NCBI GenBank assembly: GCA_037903475.1
Contig: JBAJFG010000502.1
Span: 213,501-277,500 of the forward strand
Direction of reading: 5' to 3'
DNA from: Ancylostoma caninum
Taxonomy: Eukaryota; Nematoda; Chromadorea; Rhabditida; Ancylostomatidae
DNA length: 64,000 nucleotides
The notes under the pieces were generated by a model. It was given only the letters and a program-made list of their open reading frames with translations. It was not told the origin of the DNA and made no database searches. This document shows positions 22,561-33,286 of the stretch, in pieces; position 1 is the stretch's first letter, and each line of letters starts with the position of its first letter. Position numbers and translations under genes: made by a program.

Positions 22561-24284
22561 TGTAAATAACTGTAAATAGAAAATCTGCTTTAGCCATAGT
22601 GTAAGTCTCCTATTCTTTTTGCATTGGATTCCAAGCTAAATGCCTTAGATTCTACTTAGTGTAATGTAGTTATTCCCATGCCTATCGTTAAATCTTTGTT
22701 TTCAGACCGGTGAACTTCGGCCGCGCCCAGATACTGTATAAGGAGAGGAGGAGCCCAATCGAGGACGTCAATGGAGCAGAGAGGTCAACGTCTGGGCACC
22801 ACCACGTCTTCGCCCGTGCCGTCTATTCGCTCCATGTCCTGGCCGAACGTTCATGGCCGTCTTCTTTACAGGGTGCGGCATAAATACTGTGTCAAAAATA
22901 TTTGTTAATAACTTTTGTCCCAGAAGCTGAAACTCTAATTCCTCTTCAGTATTATTTACCTAAACTCTTAGAAATTAAACACACTGGGAAACGTCTGACG
23001 TGGTCGCCTTCTGCATTCGCGAAGGCGAGGTTACACCTAAAGCATGTACGGCCACTGAGCCCCGAAAAAAATTCCGGAGGTTTTCTTGTTCCTTCTTTCC
23101 CGTGAGCGATCCCAGATTCGTAGCAGCAGTGGCTTAGTGAGCGCATATCCACACCTCTACGATTACCAGTTGACACATCCATACGATCGATGTCAAGGAG
23201 GTTTGGACACGATTCCTCTGCCGGTATGAGTTCGTGCAGTTGGTGCACCAACAGTCACTTTTTATTCTGCGCCTCGTTTCTTGAAGCACTGCTGTCCTAG
23301 CGGACCCATTTTTGATAGGCGAACTAGCAGCTATACCGACTTTACAAAACTACCCTTTTTCCAGCAAAGAGCTGTTTTTCCGACTTTAATTCAACGTCGA
23401 CCTGAGGCTTATGGTCACTTTCAGAAACAACAGCTTCAGTGATGATATAGGTCAGAAGTGATCTGCAAGAGAGACCTTTCCTACCCCATCTGATGCCTTG
23501 AAGAACTGCCCTTACACTACGCTATTTTCGCTGATGAAGCTCTGTCCCACATTGAAAAAAAGATCATCGTCCTAAGGCGCCTAACTTTTGCGGCCCTCCA
23601 AGGTAACATAACGAAATTTTGCCTTCTGTCGTGCTGATGCGCTTCGTTGTGAACATGCTGCTCCTAGTGCTTGTAGTGTTCCGTCAGGACTTCCTCATTA
23701 GCAGGTGAATTAATCGCCCTCTGCGAAGATCACGGCTCTGTGTGCACCTAACTCTTCCACCTCGCAATTTTGCAACGAGTTCGTTTCTCGTGGATTTTCT
23801 CGAAATGTAGAACTGCGACATCCGTGTGGCATGTATATGGGAACAACATTTCAACAGCAGAGCATCGTACTGCAAATTGGACGGTGTAGTTATATTGCTG
23901 CAAAAAATAGGCGATCAAGAAAAAAGATTGCACGGTGATGCTTCATAGCTCGATCTTGGTTCCTTTCAAATTTGGACTTGTTATAACGTGCAATGTTGAT
24001 GTGAGGTTACGAAACGAGGAGGTAATGCATAGAAAGGGATAGCAATTTCAGATATGAAATTTAGGGCAAACAGCTTTTTCGCAATGGGGATGGAATTTGC
24101 GACAAAGTTTGACACAGTATTTAAGCCGCACCCTGTATTTGTGTCGCTCATAATCGTCTTGCCTTCTGTATTTGATGTGAATAAGGATGAATTCTGAGTA
24201 ATGAGAATCTTGTGTTTGGTATGCCAGAGGCTATTTTTGGGATTAAAATGGTACGATCATAAAGAGGGTGATCGTATCCATTAC
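22561..24284 (+). repeat. Element A, 3' LTR interrupted by a TIR element
   Basis: LTR sequence occupies 22561-22868 and 24136-24284, together about 457 bp. It matches the 5' LTR and is followed by the target-site duplication TGCAT at 24285-24289. Confidence 0.9.
22869..24135. mobile_element. Tc1/mariner-type TIR element in the 3' LTR, 1267 bp
   Basis: CAGGGTGCGGCATAAATACT is at the left end and its reverse complement (one mismatch in 28 bp) at the right, each flanked by TA. The 5' LTR shows the nearly empty site. No transposase could be recognised on either strand; the longest frame is 99 codons. It is therefore a non-autonomous or decayed copy. A stretch near 23105-23185 resembles the SINE-like sequence at 63690-63790 (CTCTACGATTAYCAG). 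Confidence 0.85.
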
Positions 24285-25156
24285 TGCATAAAACTGTTCT
24301 GGCATTGACATGGAAAAGTTGTCGAACCAGCGATCAAGTCATCTTCATTATCGAACGCTCTACCTTGCATGGCGTTAGAGAGGGACAGAAGGTGTTTATC
24401 TTTTGGCGCAAGGTAAGGGGTGTACGTTGGGTAAGTCAGCACTTTCCAACCAAATTTATCTTTTGGCGCAAGGTAAGGGGTGCACGTTGGGTAAGTCAGC
24501 ACTTTCCAACCAAACTAGTGTAGCTTCTGGCGAGTCACTCTTTGTGGACGAATATCGTTGTGTAGAAATCGGATTTTGCCATGATTCGGATTCTTTTCTG
24601 CTATTTTTGCGGCCAATCTATCCGGTTACTGATAGCACAGTCGCAGCGTGAGGGCAGTGTCGCGTGGCAGCAGCGCATGGTGGATGATACCTTTGCTGTC
24701 ACAACATGCAGTGACCACAACCTTCAGAGTATGATCACCTGTCTTCGGCTGCAGCTCAAGCTGCTCATCCTTGTCAACAGTCGCAGCGTGAGGGCTTAGT
24801 GTTGACGTACAGACACAACTCCTCATCTCCTATGAAGATGGACTTTAGCTAGTTTCCAGTGCTTCTGTACATGGACAATTCAGTAGCCACCTCTGCACAG
24901 TGCTAGAGATCGCAACCGGTCAGATCACGATCACTCATTGTGATAATTTTTTTACTTTGCCCAACTGATGCACAGACCTTTTACACATAGTTTGTCGTGG
25001 ATCTGAATCTATTAGCTGCTGTAGTCGTCCATTGTCGGATGCGCGTCTCGAGCGTGCGGAAACATTGAGGTTGGAGTCTCCAACATGGAGGCGTCTGGAC
25101 CAATCTTGTGCAGTGCATTCAGTACTTACGGCGACTGGATGCGGTTGCTGATTCAC
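24285..25156 (-). pseudogene. Mariner 1 transposase remnant
   Basis: Read on the minus strand this carries mariner signatures in order. The helix-turn-helix region is at about 25050-24940 (LIDSDPRQT, HQLGKVKKL). Then come GDEE near the first catalytic Asp, DKDEQLELQPKT and GIIHHALLP (24830-24630). The C-terminal VLTYPTYTPYLAPKDK and RAFDNEDDL lie at 24500-24330, and the protein then continues across element A into 8176-8130. Multiple frameshifts break it, and the second catalytic motif is not intact. A 60-bp exact-length tandem duplication (24396-24455, 24456-24515) repeats the YSPDLAP-like segment. Confidence 0.8.
24396..24515. repeat. 60-bp tandem duplication within mariner 1
   Basis: Two adjacent 60-bp units beginning TTATCTTTTGGCGCAAGGTA differ at a single base or so. 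Confidence 0.9.
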
Positions 25157-26590
25157 CAGATTTGAAGCTGTATAGTCTGTCCGAAACGACGAGTCCGCCT
25201 ACGCACGCGGGGATCGAGAGGAGGACGGATGCTGTCGTCCACGTCACAGCTAAATCATTGGTCAATACCATGAAGATAATGATGAAACGTGATACGCAGA
25301 TCAGGGATGATGACGTGGAGCGCTGGCAAGTGTGGCAGCTTCTCGACCCGCCTGCCTGGGCGGACTCGTCGTTTCGGACAGACTATATACTAAAAGGCCG
25401 CAGGTGCACTGTTCTTAAAGTTCCATATTCCTGGAAGGGATTGTGCACGAGTTTGCAAGTAACGATAATGACAAACTCGCACATACTTGACTTCTTTACA
25501 AATACAAAAGATATGTTGCTGCAAGGCAGCGTGGGGTTAAAACGAGCACACTTTCGAAAACCGCGAGAACTTTCCCGACAACATAACATATCGAGATCCA
25601 AGGATCAAAGATTATGAGGACACTGAGAAAGATGTTTTATCTTCGTTGGCTTTGCTGAAAAGCCGGTAGCAGATAAATGCTTACATTTTAGTGGCAGGGA
25701 TCCTTCTCGTCATTTTGTCAATGCATAAAGAGACAAGGTTAGTAAATAACATTCAACAGCAACACGGTATTTCATAACAGAATTGAAACTCTAATCAATG
25801 AAGAGTTAATTATCTCTGTTTAGGATTGTTGAACACATTAATCGCTGGATAATTGGATTAATACGCTGAAATACTTCGAAAAAATTACTTCAGTTGCATT
25901 GACGCTCGAATCACTGGAATACCTTGTTAACCTGAATAATGAGAATGAAATTACGAAATCCCAGCGTTTTTATTTTGGCATAGAGCATATCCTCCTATAT
26001 AAAAACTGGAAAGGGTCCAGATTTTTTTTGGCGTCAGGCCACAAGAGTCTTGCGAAATCCTTTGTACAGTCCTTGTCGAAAAGATAGACGGATTCCGTGA
26101 CTGCGGAAACGCGGTAGGACCCGAACGATGGATGCGGAGAGGGCATGCTGCAGGTGAGATGGTGCAGTAGGTCCCACCGCGATTGTGCGGCCGCGACGAT
26201 ATGAAACCGCACGCGCAATCCGGCTATCTTTTCGACAAGGACTGTATCTTTTGAATTGTACTGCAGTGCATAAACATTGGTGGGAAGAGAGATGCTCAGA
26301 TGTCAAACGAGGATTTTGAAGGTGAGGGTCCCCCCCCCTCGCGGGACCCGCACTTTCAAAATCCTTGCACAATGGGTGATTCAAATCCTTAATGCGGTCT
26401 CGCAGACACCGGATGAGACAGTGCTGGCAAGACTTTCAGCCAGCACAATATACGGAGCAAGATAACCACTGCACAACACCTCTTGTTCTTCGCTTCAGTC
26501 TTGCGTCTACGCTACAAATCCGCTCTTACGGGATCCGTGCACAACCTGATAGCTCCTAAGGCATGGTACAGCGGTCTTTCGCTCTCTCTT
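25157..26590. other. No supported gene; one unknown 169-codon frame
   Basis: A plus-strand frame at 25108-25617 overlaps the mariner N-terminal remnant and continues beyond it (DVERWQVWQLLDPPAW, then ILDFFTNTKDMLLQG). I recognise no domain. The minus strand is also open over part of it. An imperfect hairpin at about 26305-26366 (AGGATTTTGAAGGTGAGGGT and its near reverse complement) surrounds a C-run. Confidence 0.35.
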
Positions 26591-26591
26591 A

Positions 26592-26749
26592 CGTGTCGCA
26601 CTTTCCGTCCGAAAGCTCCGACAGACTCTGCACGGAATCGGTTCCAGTTGTGCCATCATATGCATAAAAAAAGCGTCATCATGGGTCATTGTGGCATTTC
26701 CTGTGACCGTGCAGAGTAGCTCAGAGCTTTCGAACGGAAGGTGCGACAA
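26592..26749. repeat. Short foldback element
   Basis: Arms of about 40 bp (TGTCGCACTTTCCGTCCGAA at the left; near reverse complement TTCGAACGGAAGGTGCGACA at the right) flank about 75 bp. Just outside, ATGTAATTAGTCARAC is directly repeated. No coding capacity. Confidence 0.65.
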
Positions 26750-26823
26750 GTATGTAATTAGTCAGACAACTATGTAATTAGTCAAACTTTCTGGATAACC
26801 CCCATCTTCCTCTCATTGCTCTC

Positions 26824-27690
26824 AAGATTTACAAAGGGTACGGATGCGCCGACGGGCGACGGGTGTGCCAAGGGCGAATAGTGGCAGATACTGCTATGTC
26901 GATGGAGGAGGGGTTCACAGGGGCACAATTACCCTGCTGTACCCTAAAGGTGTGGGAACGCCAGGATACGGTTATGCCGATGGAGTAGGTGCCCGCTGTG
27001 AGCAACGCCAAGATACCGGTCCATCGAAAGAAGTCGGGTTTGCAGTGGCCTAAAAGTATGGGAATGTCAGGATACGGTTATGCCGATGGAGTAGGGGCCC
27101 TCTGTGGCCCACCTATTAGGAACGCCAGGATAGTGGTTCGCGGATGGAAGACGGGTCTGCTATGGCTCAGGTAAGTGGAACGCCAGGACCGGGGCCCCGA
27201 TGGCACAGAGGTCTTCTGTAGCCTAAAAATGAGGAAACTCCAGGAAACGGCTTCGCGGATGGAGGAGTGCGCTATGGTATAAAAGGGTGGGGGAAGGCTA
27301 AAGCACTGGTTCCCTATAGCACATGGGTCTGATGTGGCTTGAAGCTGATGGAACTCCTAAATATGGGTTCGCGGATTTAGGAAAGGTCCGATGTGGCCCA
27401 AGTGTGAGGAGCGCCAGAGTACGGGTTCACCTATGGACGATGGGTCTGTTGTACCCTAAAGGTGTGGGAATGCCAGGACACGGTTATGCCGATGGAGTAG
27501 GGACCCGTTGTGGCCCACCTTTCAGGAACGCCAGGATACGGGTCTATTCATGCCACATGGGCGTCCTGTGGTTTGAAAGGGAGAGAATACGGGCTCGTGA
27601 ATGTAGAATAAGTCCGCTGTGGCCCAGGTGTTAGGAACGCCAGCATTTGGGTCCATCGATTGGGGATGGGTCTGCTGGGTTTGCACAGTG
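26824..27690 (-). repeat. Minisatellite array, ~60-bp unit (R2 array), inverted
   Basis: Units of about 60 bp contain AACGCCAGGATACGG...GGGTCTGCTGTGGCCC, the reverse complement of the core at 5044-5945. The units are more diverged here than in the other two arrays. Confidence 0.8.
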
Positions 27691-27719
27691 AATTTTTTTA
27701 AAGCGACCTCCATTTCTTC

Positions 27720-28200
27720 TTAGATATACAAGCAGGCCATCATCTGTTGAAGTACCCAAAAAATCTAAACCTGAATCATTTCGAGTTCTCATTCACACTG
27801 TGTCTGCTACAATAAATAGTTCACAGCTACTAGATTCATCTGAAGGAAATCCTCGCGCAGAGTTGAGGGTGAATAGCCATGACAGGTGGCATTTGAGAAG
27901 TGCGGTGACAACACACGGGACATGTATCATTGCAAAGTAGCTCTACATGCTGATGTGAATGAAGAAACCTCGATCAACACTAGCATCGAGTACAAGAAGT
28001 TCGGAGTTCGCCAAGGGGGCCAGACTGGTAGAACACACAACTCATAATGAGGATTCCGTATCCATGCTCAATTAATTACTATTTTCACTTCTGCTTTTAT
28101 TTCATGAGGATTTTGTAGGCGCAAAGCATTTTCACATTCCTCAAGTGGCTGCCCCACCCCACTTTCTAGCGACCCGTAGGGGCGCTAGTCTGTTGAAGAC
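27720..28200 (-). repeat. Repeat R2 flank and head, inverted
   Basis: On the minus strand, 28190-28145 matches the head of R2 copy 1 (CGCTAGAAAGTGGGGTGGG). 27810-27850 (TTCACAGCTACTAGATTCAT) matches the flank also found at 50125-50150. Together with the array at 26824-27690 this forms one inverted copy of R2. Confidence 0.6.
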
Positions 28201-28489
28201 GTGGAGATCTTACGTAGGAGCTGGTTCGAAATGTAGGTGCATACCAATATTGAGTTTAACAGCTTATTTCATTTACCTTCGTGCTAAGTACGTGCAAAAG
28301 TTTCGGGGCAGTCAGACCTATTTTCTTAAAATGCTGTGACTTGGCTCAGTGCCAACAATTTTATTACATTCAAAAATCACTGACATCTACGTAATGTTGC
28401 TAACACGGAACAGAGATTTTCCTGGAAGTTTGAAATTAGACAAGAGTGGCACACGTCGTCTTTGAGCACGGTCTATCTATCAAGAGTTA

Positions 28490-28745
28490 CTGCGGATACA
28501 GAGGTGAAGAAGCTTGATAGTAGAAAGTCCTCTGGGCTGGTAGTAATCCCCTCGAGTTCGTCACAACATGTACAAGCCAAGCTCGTAACAGTTCGGAACA
28601 AGGCACGATCATATCACGAGCTTGGCGTGGGAGCGTCACGAGCTGGCACACCTGCCTGTAAAACCGCTGCGCGAACAGGGGTTCGAACCCTGACATGTGC
28701 GCGCTTTAACGGCGCGCACATCCTCTGAGCTACAGTGCATGTTGC
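28490..28745 (-). repeat. tRNA-like SINE copy 1
   Basis: On the minus strand the head carries an A-box-like TAGCTCAGAGG, then an arm with a perfect 10-bp stem (ATGTGCGCGC / GCGCGCACAT) around the loop CGTTAAA. A B-box-like GGGTTCGAACCCC follows. The acceptor ends do not pair, so it is not a working tRNA. The tail includes ACATGTTGTGACGAACTCG and GGGGATTACTACC, shared with the neighbouring copies. Confidence 0.65.
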
Positions 28746-29059
28746 ATCCACTTCACTATAATGACCAAGTAGATCATGGGAAGTGGCTGACTTTATGTGC
28801 ACCTCGTAGTTGCTTGAGGGAAGACCTGCCTATCGATCAGCGGCACCGATTAGCGAGATCATGCGGCGACAGGATCACTCATGAACAACATTCCTTTTCC
28901 TAATTTCTCGGTTATCCAGAGCGATGGTAGTGGTGATGGTGAGCAAAAGTGGTGAAAACTTGGGTTAATGACATTCAGCAAGTTTTGCCCCAGGTACTCG
29001 CTGCATTATCCATGCCTTAGAGATGAGAAGTGCTCCTGTATCTTCTTTTACGCGCGCCA

Positions 29060-29560
29060 ACATGTGTGCGTGATGGCATAGTGATAGTGTCGGCTGCTCT
29101 CACGCGTAACCAAGCGGGTTCCATTCCCGTTGACAGAAAGCCGGTACATCATCGAGTTTTTGCCCATATAGGTTCTAGCAACACGTGCATCAGTTAGTAC
29201 CAAATTCACGCAAAAATTACTTTATGAGGCGTTACGAGCTCGGTCGTGCACGAGGGTATGAACTCCGAGACACTCTGCGTATCGCGATTTCCGGCACTAT
29301 CTCCGGCCGGCAAGCTCTCCACTTCCGCTGTCAGATTGTCGCGAAGTTTATGACTTCGCGACAACCTGACAACCTCCTAACAACGTGACATATTCGCAAT
29401 ACCTTCGCGACGCACCGATCTCGGGTGTATTAGCATGCGATTCGGCACGAACCTGGCGCGCCTCGTCTCGAGCCAGCCTCGTGACAGGTTCGAAACATGT
29501 TGTGACGACGTGAGGGGGATTACTACCGACCCTGTAGACTGATCCAGAGAATAATACAGG
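29060..29560 (+). repeat. tRNA-like SINE copy 2
   Basis: The head near 29068-29140 has an A-box-like TGGCATAGTGATAG and B-box-like GGGTTCCATTCCC. The tail near 29487-29545 (ACATGTTGTGACGACGTGAG, GGGGATTACTACC) matches copy 1. A 12-bp-arm hairpin (TTGTCGCGAAGT / ACTTCGCGACAA) lies at 29336-29364. Confidence 0.55.
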
Positions 29561-29919
29561 GTAGGTCGAAATTTCAAAGCAGAAATGACCAATTCTTTAT
29601 ATGGGTGACACTGCAATATGCTGGAATGCGTTATCCTGCAGTAGCGGAGGACCATGTAAGTTTGCCTGTCTTGGACTTATATTTGAGAGTTTTTCATTGA
29701 TTAACTTAGACAAGAAAATGTAGTAATCGACGATTATTGTGCATCCGAATCGAAAAAAAAATCATTACGGATGACTAGAGTTACAGACCAGAAGAGTTAC
29801 AGGAAATTTTCGATGTACAGCAATGGTTTTTCCACTTTTTGGAAAGGTCACTGGGGCAGCATGGATCGCTTTTTTCCAAAAGTCAAAAAAGAAAGTAGAA
29901 AAAGAAGAAAGTAGCCGTC

Positions 29920-30170
29920 ACCTGGACCAGTAGTAGACCCCTGACGATGCGGCAGCCAGGGTGCGAACTCGTTAGCACCAGGCTCGCGACATCTGCGTAC
30001 ACGTCGCGAGAATCTCGCGACATTGATCGCGGTTCGCGAATCAATGTATCAGCCGCTGAATCTTTCAGCGGCCGAACGATTACCCCTTCGCCTTTCAATA
30101 TTCCCCATGGAAGAATATTCCTGTGGAAACGTGAGGAAGTTCTAAACCCCTAACCACTAAGGCTTCCAAC
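29920..30170 (-). repeat. tRNA-like SINE copy 3
   Basis: On the minus strand the head near 30168-30135 has TAGTGGTTAGGGG (A-box-like), and the tail near 29945-29925 (CAGGGGTCTACTACTGG) resembles the tails of copies 1 and 2. Between them three hairpins follow one another at 30003-30021, 30021-30046 and 30052-30072. Confidence 0.45.
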
Positions 30171-31399
30171 CATTTGAAAATATCGAGCTAAATTCAGCAG
30201 AAATGGTGGAAAAAGAAAACTAGGCATAAGACAGTCACTAGAATAAAACGCTTTGTAATTCTAACAAAACAAGCGTCACACGTAATTTTGAGCAGCAACG
30301 TTTCATGAGTGTTCTTAGCAACACAGTTCTGCAAGTGTTCAAATCGTTGTCACACCTGGGAGCGCTGTTGGATCACCAGATTTGCGACCCCTTCAGTTTC
30401 CTTTGGTGAGAAGCGTGAGGCATCTAATAACGAGATTCCGTTATTTTGACACAAACTACACTTTTTGCCGTACAAATCTCTTTGTCCTTACTACAGTACA
30501 AAACTAGAGCCATAGCTGGCGGAAATCACATCGAAATACAAATTTACAACACAAAACTAATCTGAGCTGATACCTACTTAAGGTAGCATCTGAGCTGATA
30601 CCTACTTAAGGTAGCAGACTCAGTCTCCGTTCTGGATAGGGAAAACCTGTTAGCCCGTTTCCACTTGGATCATTCCCGTTCGCTTCCATTGACCTATGGG
30701 ATCACTGTTCGTTCTTTCCCCACGAATCTGCGGCGAAGATCTCTAATCTCTTGTCCGAGGGGGTGGGGGGGGGCAACCTATTCCGGTATCCGTGGCTTGG
30801 CATTACATGCAGGAGTTGGCGCTATTTCAGCGACCCTGCTACAACCACAGCCTACTACTCTCTCTAATCTGGAGCAGAGCATCGAGACTCTTCGAGCCAA
30901 ACTGGGGGCAATCCTACAGAGCAGTCTTTCACTGCATCAGTGATTGAACTCTACTCTCGAATCCACAGGCGTATCCGCGGGGTATTTTCGACGCGCGCAC
31001 GCTAACCAGGTGCATATCTGCACGCTACAATAAGCCACTCATTGCAACTTACGAGCAATAAGCAATCAATAGGCAATATATGAATTATATATGGATTCCC
31101 ATATACTACATGGGGTCCCCTGGAAAATAGCGTTCCCACTAAGCTGCACTAAAACAGGGTCCTCTTCCTTTGATTTCCTTTTTACACCCCTGCAATAAAA
31201 AAACGAAATGAAGTGATTACATTGTAGGAGGGGAACAAAATAGGATCAAGAACACAAGAACAGAGCAAAAAATGGGATGGTAGAGATTGATCTTCCCATG
31301 CCGCCATGACGTCTTCACGAGCCCGGTGTCGTTTGGGTCGTCCTTGATGATATCGCGAACTGTGGATGGTCTTCTCCATCGTCACCCGTATGTTCCTCT
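30171..31399. other. No supported gene; 28-bp exact tandem duplication
   Basis: TCTGAGCTGATACCTACTTA... is duplicated exactly at 30561-30588 and 30589-30616. A run of ten G lies near 30768-30777. An acidic minus-strand frame at 31315-31527 has no recognisable product and overlaps the start of the RT gene. Confidence 0.45.
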
Positions 31400-32310
31400 T
31401 TGTTCGTTGTTCGCATCCACAAATTTCGAAGTGGATTAAACCACTCCGAATCTTCTTCACTAAGATCCGCCAAATTCTGGTCGTTTATTTCCTCCATCAG
31501 AGGTACACACCGACTCCAGTGTTTCATTTCCTTACCAAGGCTTTTGCCTTTTAATGGCCCCCAAAACAGTCAGAGCGTATTCCGCCAACTGATTGTGCAT
31601 TTCAAACTTTGTTTTAATGAGTATCACACATTTACTTGGATTATTAAACCAAAACTCTTCAACCTGTATTACACCACCTTGGCAAATCAATATGACTACA
31701 ATAGCAAGGATCTTAAATACTTACACAAACATTTTGTAGTAACACAAGTAGACAAAGCATCATCTAACTTCAGTATTACATGCAAAAAGCTTTATATTAT
31801 GATGTTAGAAAAAGAGTTGGAACAACGAAACGAAGGTGGTGATACTTACGAATTAACTAGCATTACAGAGGAAGATATTGAACTATGTCACGGTAGAATA
31901 ACTAATAGCTTAGGCATTAAATCTTCGGAAAAATACAACACTATACCAAGAATATACGGCATACCCAAGATGCATAAAGACCCAATTAGGTTTAGGTTAA
32001 TTACAGGAGCTAAATATAGTACATTAAAACCGTTGGCAAATATGCTGCAATGCATTCTAGTTCATATTAGGAAACATTTTCATAATTATTGTAATGTCAT
32101 ACTTCACAGAATGGGGGCAAAGCATTTCTGGGCAATAGATAATAGCATTAATGTAGTTAAAGACATCACAGCTATTACCGCACAATCGGAAGTATTTTCA
32201 GCCAATTTTTATAGTTTGTTCACTACTTTACCCCACTGCGTAGTTAAACGTAACTTAAAGAAAATTATTTTATTGTGCATGAAAGAATACAATTTTGTAA
32301 AAAAAAAGTA
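31400..32310 (+). pseudogene. Penelope-like/unclassified RT, N-terminal part
   Basis: The 303-codon frame carries FVVTQVDKASSNFSITCKK, PRIYGIPKMHKDPIRFRLIT and FYSLFTTLPH. These resemble the fingers and palm A of a metazoan reverse transcriptase family abundant in cnidarians and molluscs (related to Penelope-like RTs in my judgement; classification uncertain). The frame ends at 32310. Coding similarity continues in another frame to about 32415 (YFRKEDIFYMIDSLLD) before a TA microsatellite, where element B has inserted. The remaining RT motifs resume at 39944. Confidence 0.7.
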
Positions 32311-32410
32311 ATAATAATATTGTCTCTTATGCAAACATAGAGAATATAAACAAATTTAAATACTTCAGGAAAGAAGATATATTTTACATGATTGACTCAC
32401 TACTAGATTC

Positions 32411-32423
32411 AAGCTATATATAT

Positions 32424-32466
<43 letters not shown>

Positions 32467-32477
32467 ATTTTATATAT
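32411..32477. repeat. (TA)n microsatellite at the element B target
   Basis: A TATATA run interrupted by ATTATT and CAATATTT ends at the left boundary of element B. Confidence 0.9.
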
Positions 32478-32852
32478 TGTTGGAAAGGGGAGGTCAAAGG
32501 GGCCTTCCCGCCAAACGGCGCGCAGCGTGTTGACGCGCGGGAAATCTAAGTATTTGAGAAGGTGCCTGGCGGAAGAGACCAGGAGATTTCCCTGTGAGAG
32601 TTTACCGGTTGCTGCCCTCGCCCTGAGCGAGTCTTTTTCTCGTCTTCTTTGTTACTGCCCTCGCCCGCCGACGACTTCGCCTGGACCGGCCGCCTCTCAG
32701 GATTTGTGATTCTTCATTGTTGCGTGTTTTCCGTGTAGTATTTCGTTCTAATAAATTTTATTGAATCGCTTGTGTGCCGTGCTTACCGTTCACTCGTGTG
32801 ACCGAGTATTTTACCTTGATCTCGTTTTGAACCTGGGTCATAACTACCCACA
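32478..32852 (+). repeat. Element B, 5' LTR
   Basis: 375 bp, TG...CA, matched by 39566-39941 with about four substitutions and one single-base indel. An AATAAA-like signal lies near 32749. The flanks share ATAT (extendable to ATATAT) on both sides, a target duplication made ambiguous by the TA-rich target. Confidence 0.95.
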
Positions 32853-32864
32853 TGGGGGCCGAAC
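32853..32864 (+). promoter_or_regulatory. Element B primer binding site, tRNA-Pro type
   Basis: TGGGGGCCGAAC immediately follows the LTR. Its reverse complement GTTCGGCCCCCA matches the 3' end plus CCA of nematode tRNA-Pro as I know it. Confidence 0.75.
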
Positions 32865-33286
32865 AGAGCGAGATCTGAGTAAAGTACTTGGAATAAAGTT
32901 CTCGTAAGTGCGACACGCAAGCTTTTGGTAGGCTAGTTCCTCGTGAGACAGGGCGAGGTTCTGGTTGAGTGTGTCGTGAGTGTCGGTGTGTGCTCGTGAG
33001 ACAGGGCGAGCAACTGAAGGGATCCAATCGAACAGTAGAGTAAGGTTGGACACCCCCGTATTGATTATTGATCAGCAAGGGCAGGTGAGAGCAGAGTGGA
33101 GTGAGGCAGCACAGAAGGCACCGGTTATTGATTGAGGCCCAGTGCAGAGTGGGAGTGAGGTACGAAAGGAGGGTCGCGTATTGATCGATCGGCGCATTGA
33201 TTATCGATTGCGGCCGCGTATCCGCACTCGTCGTCGTTGAGCAACGGTATTGAGTATTATATTGTGCTATTGCAGAATCTGGTAAT

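Noticed and set aside
25108..25617. 169-codon plus-strand gene
   Set aside because: It overlaps the mariner N-terminal remnant on the other strand, has no recognisable domain, and lacks splice or start context.
28660..28745. Working tRNA with a UUA (ochre-reading) anticodon
   Set aside because: The acceptor ends do not pair, position 33 is not U and the anticodon-like stem is 10 bp; it fits a tRNA-like SINE head.
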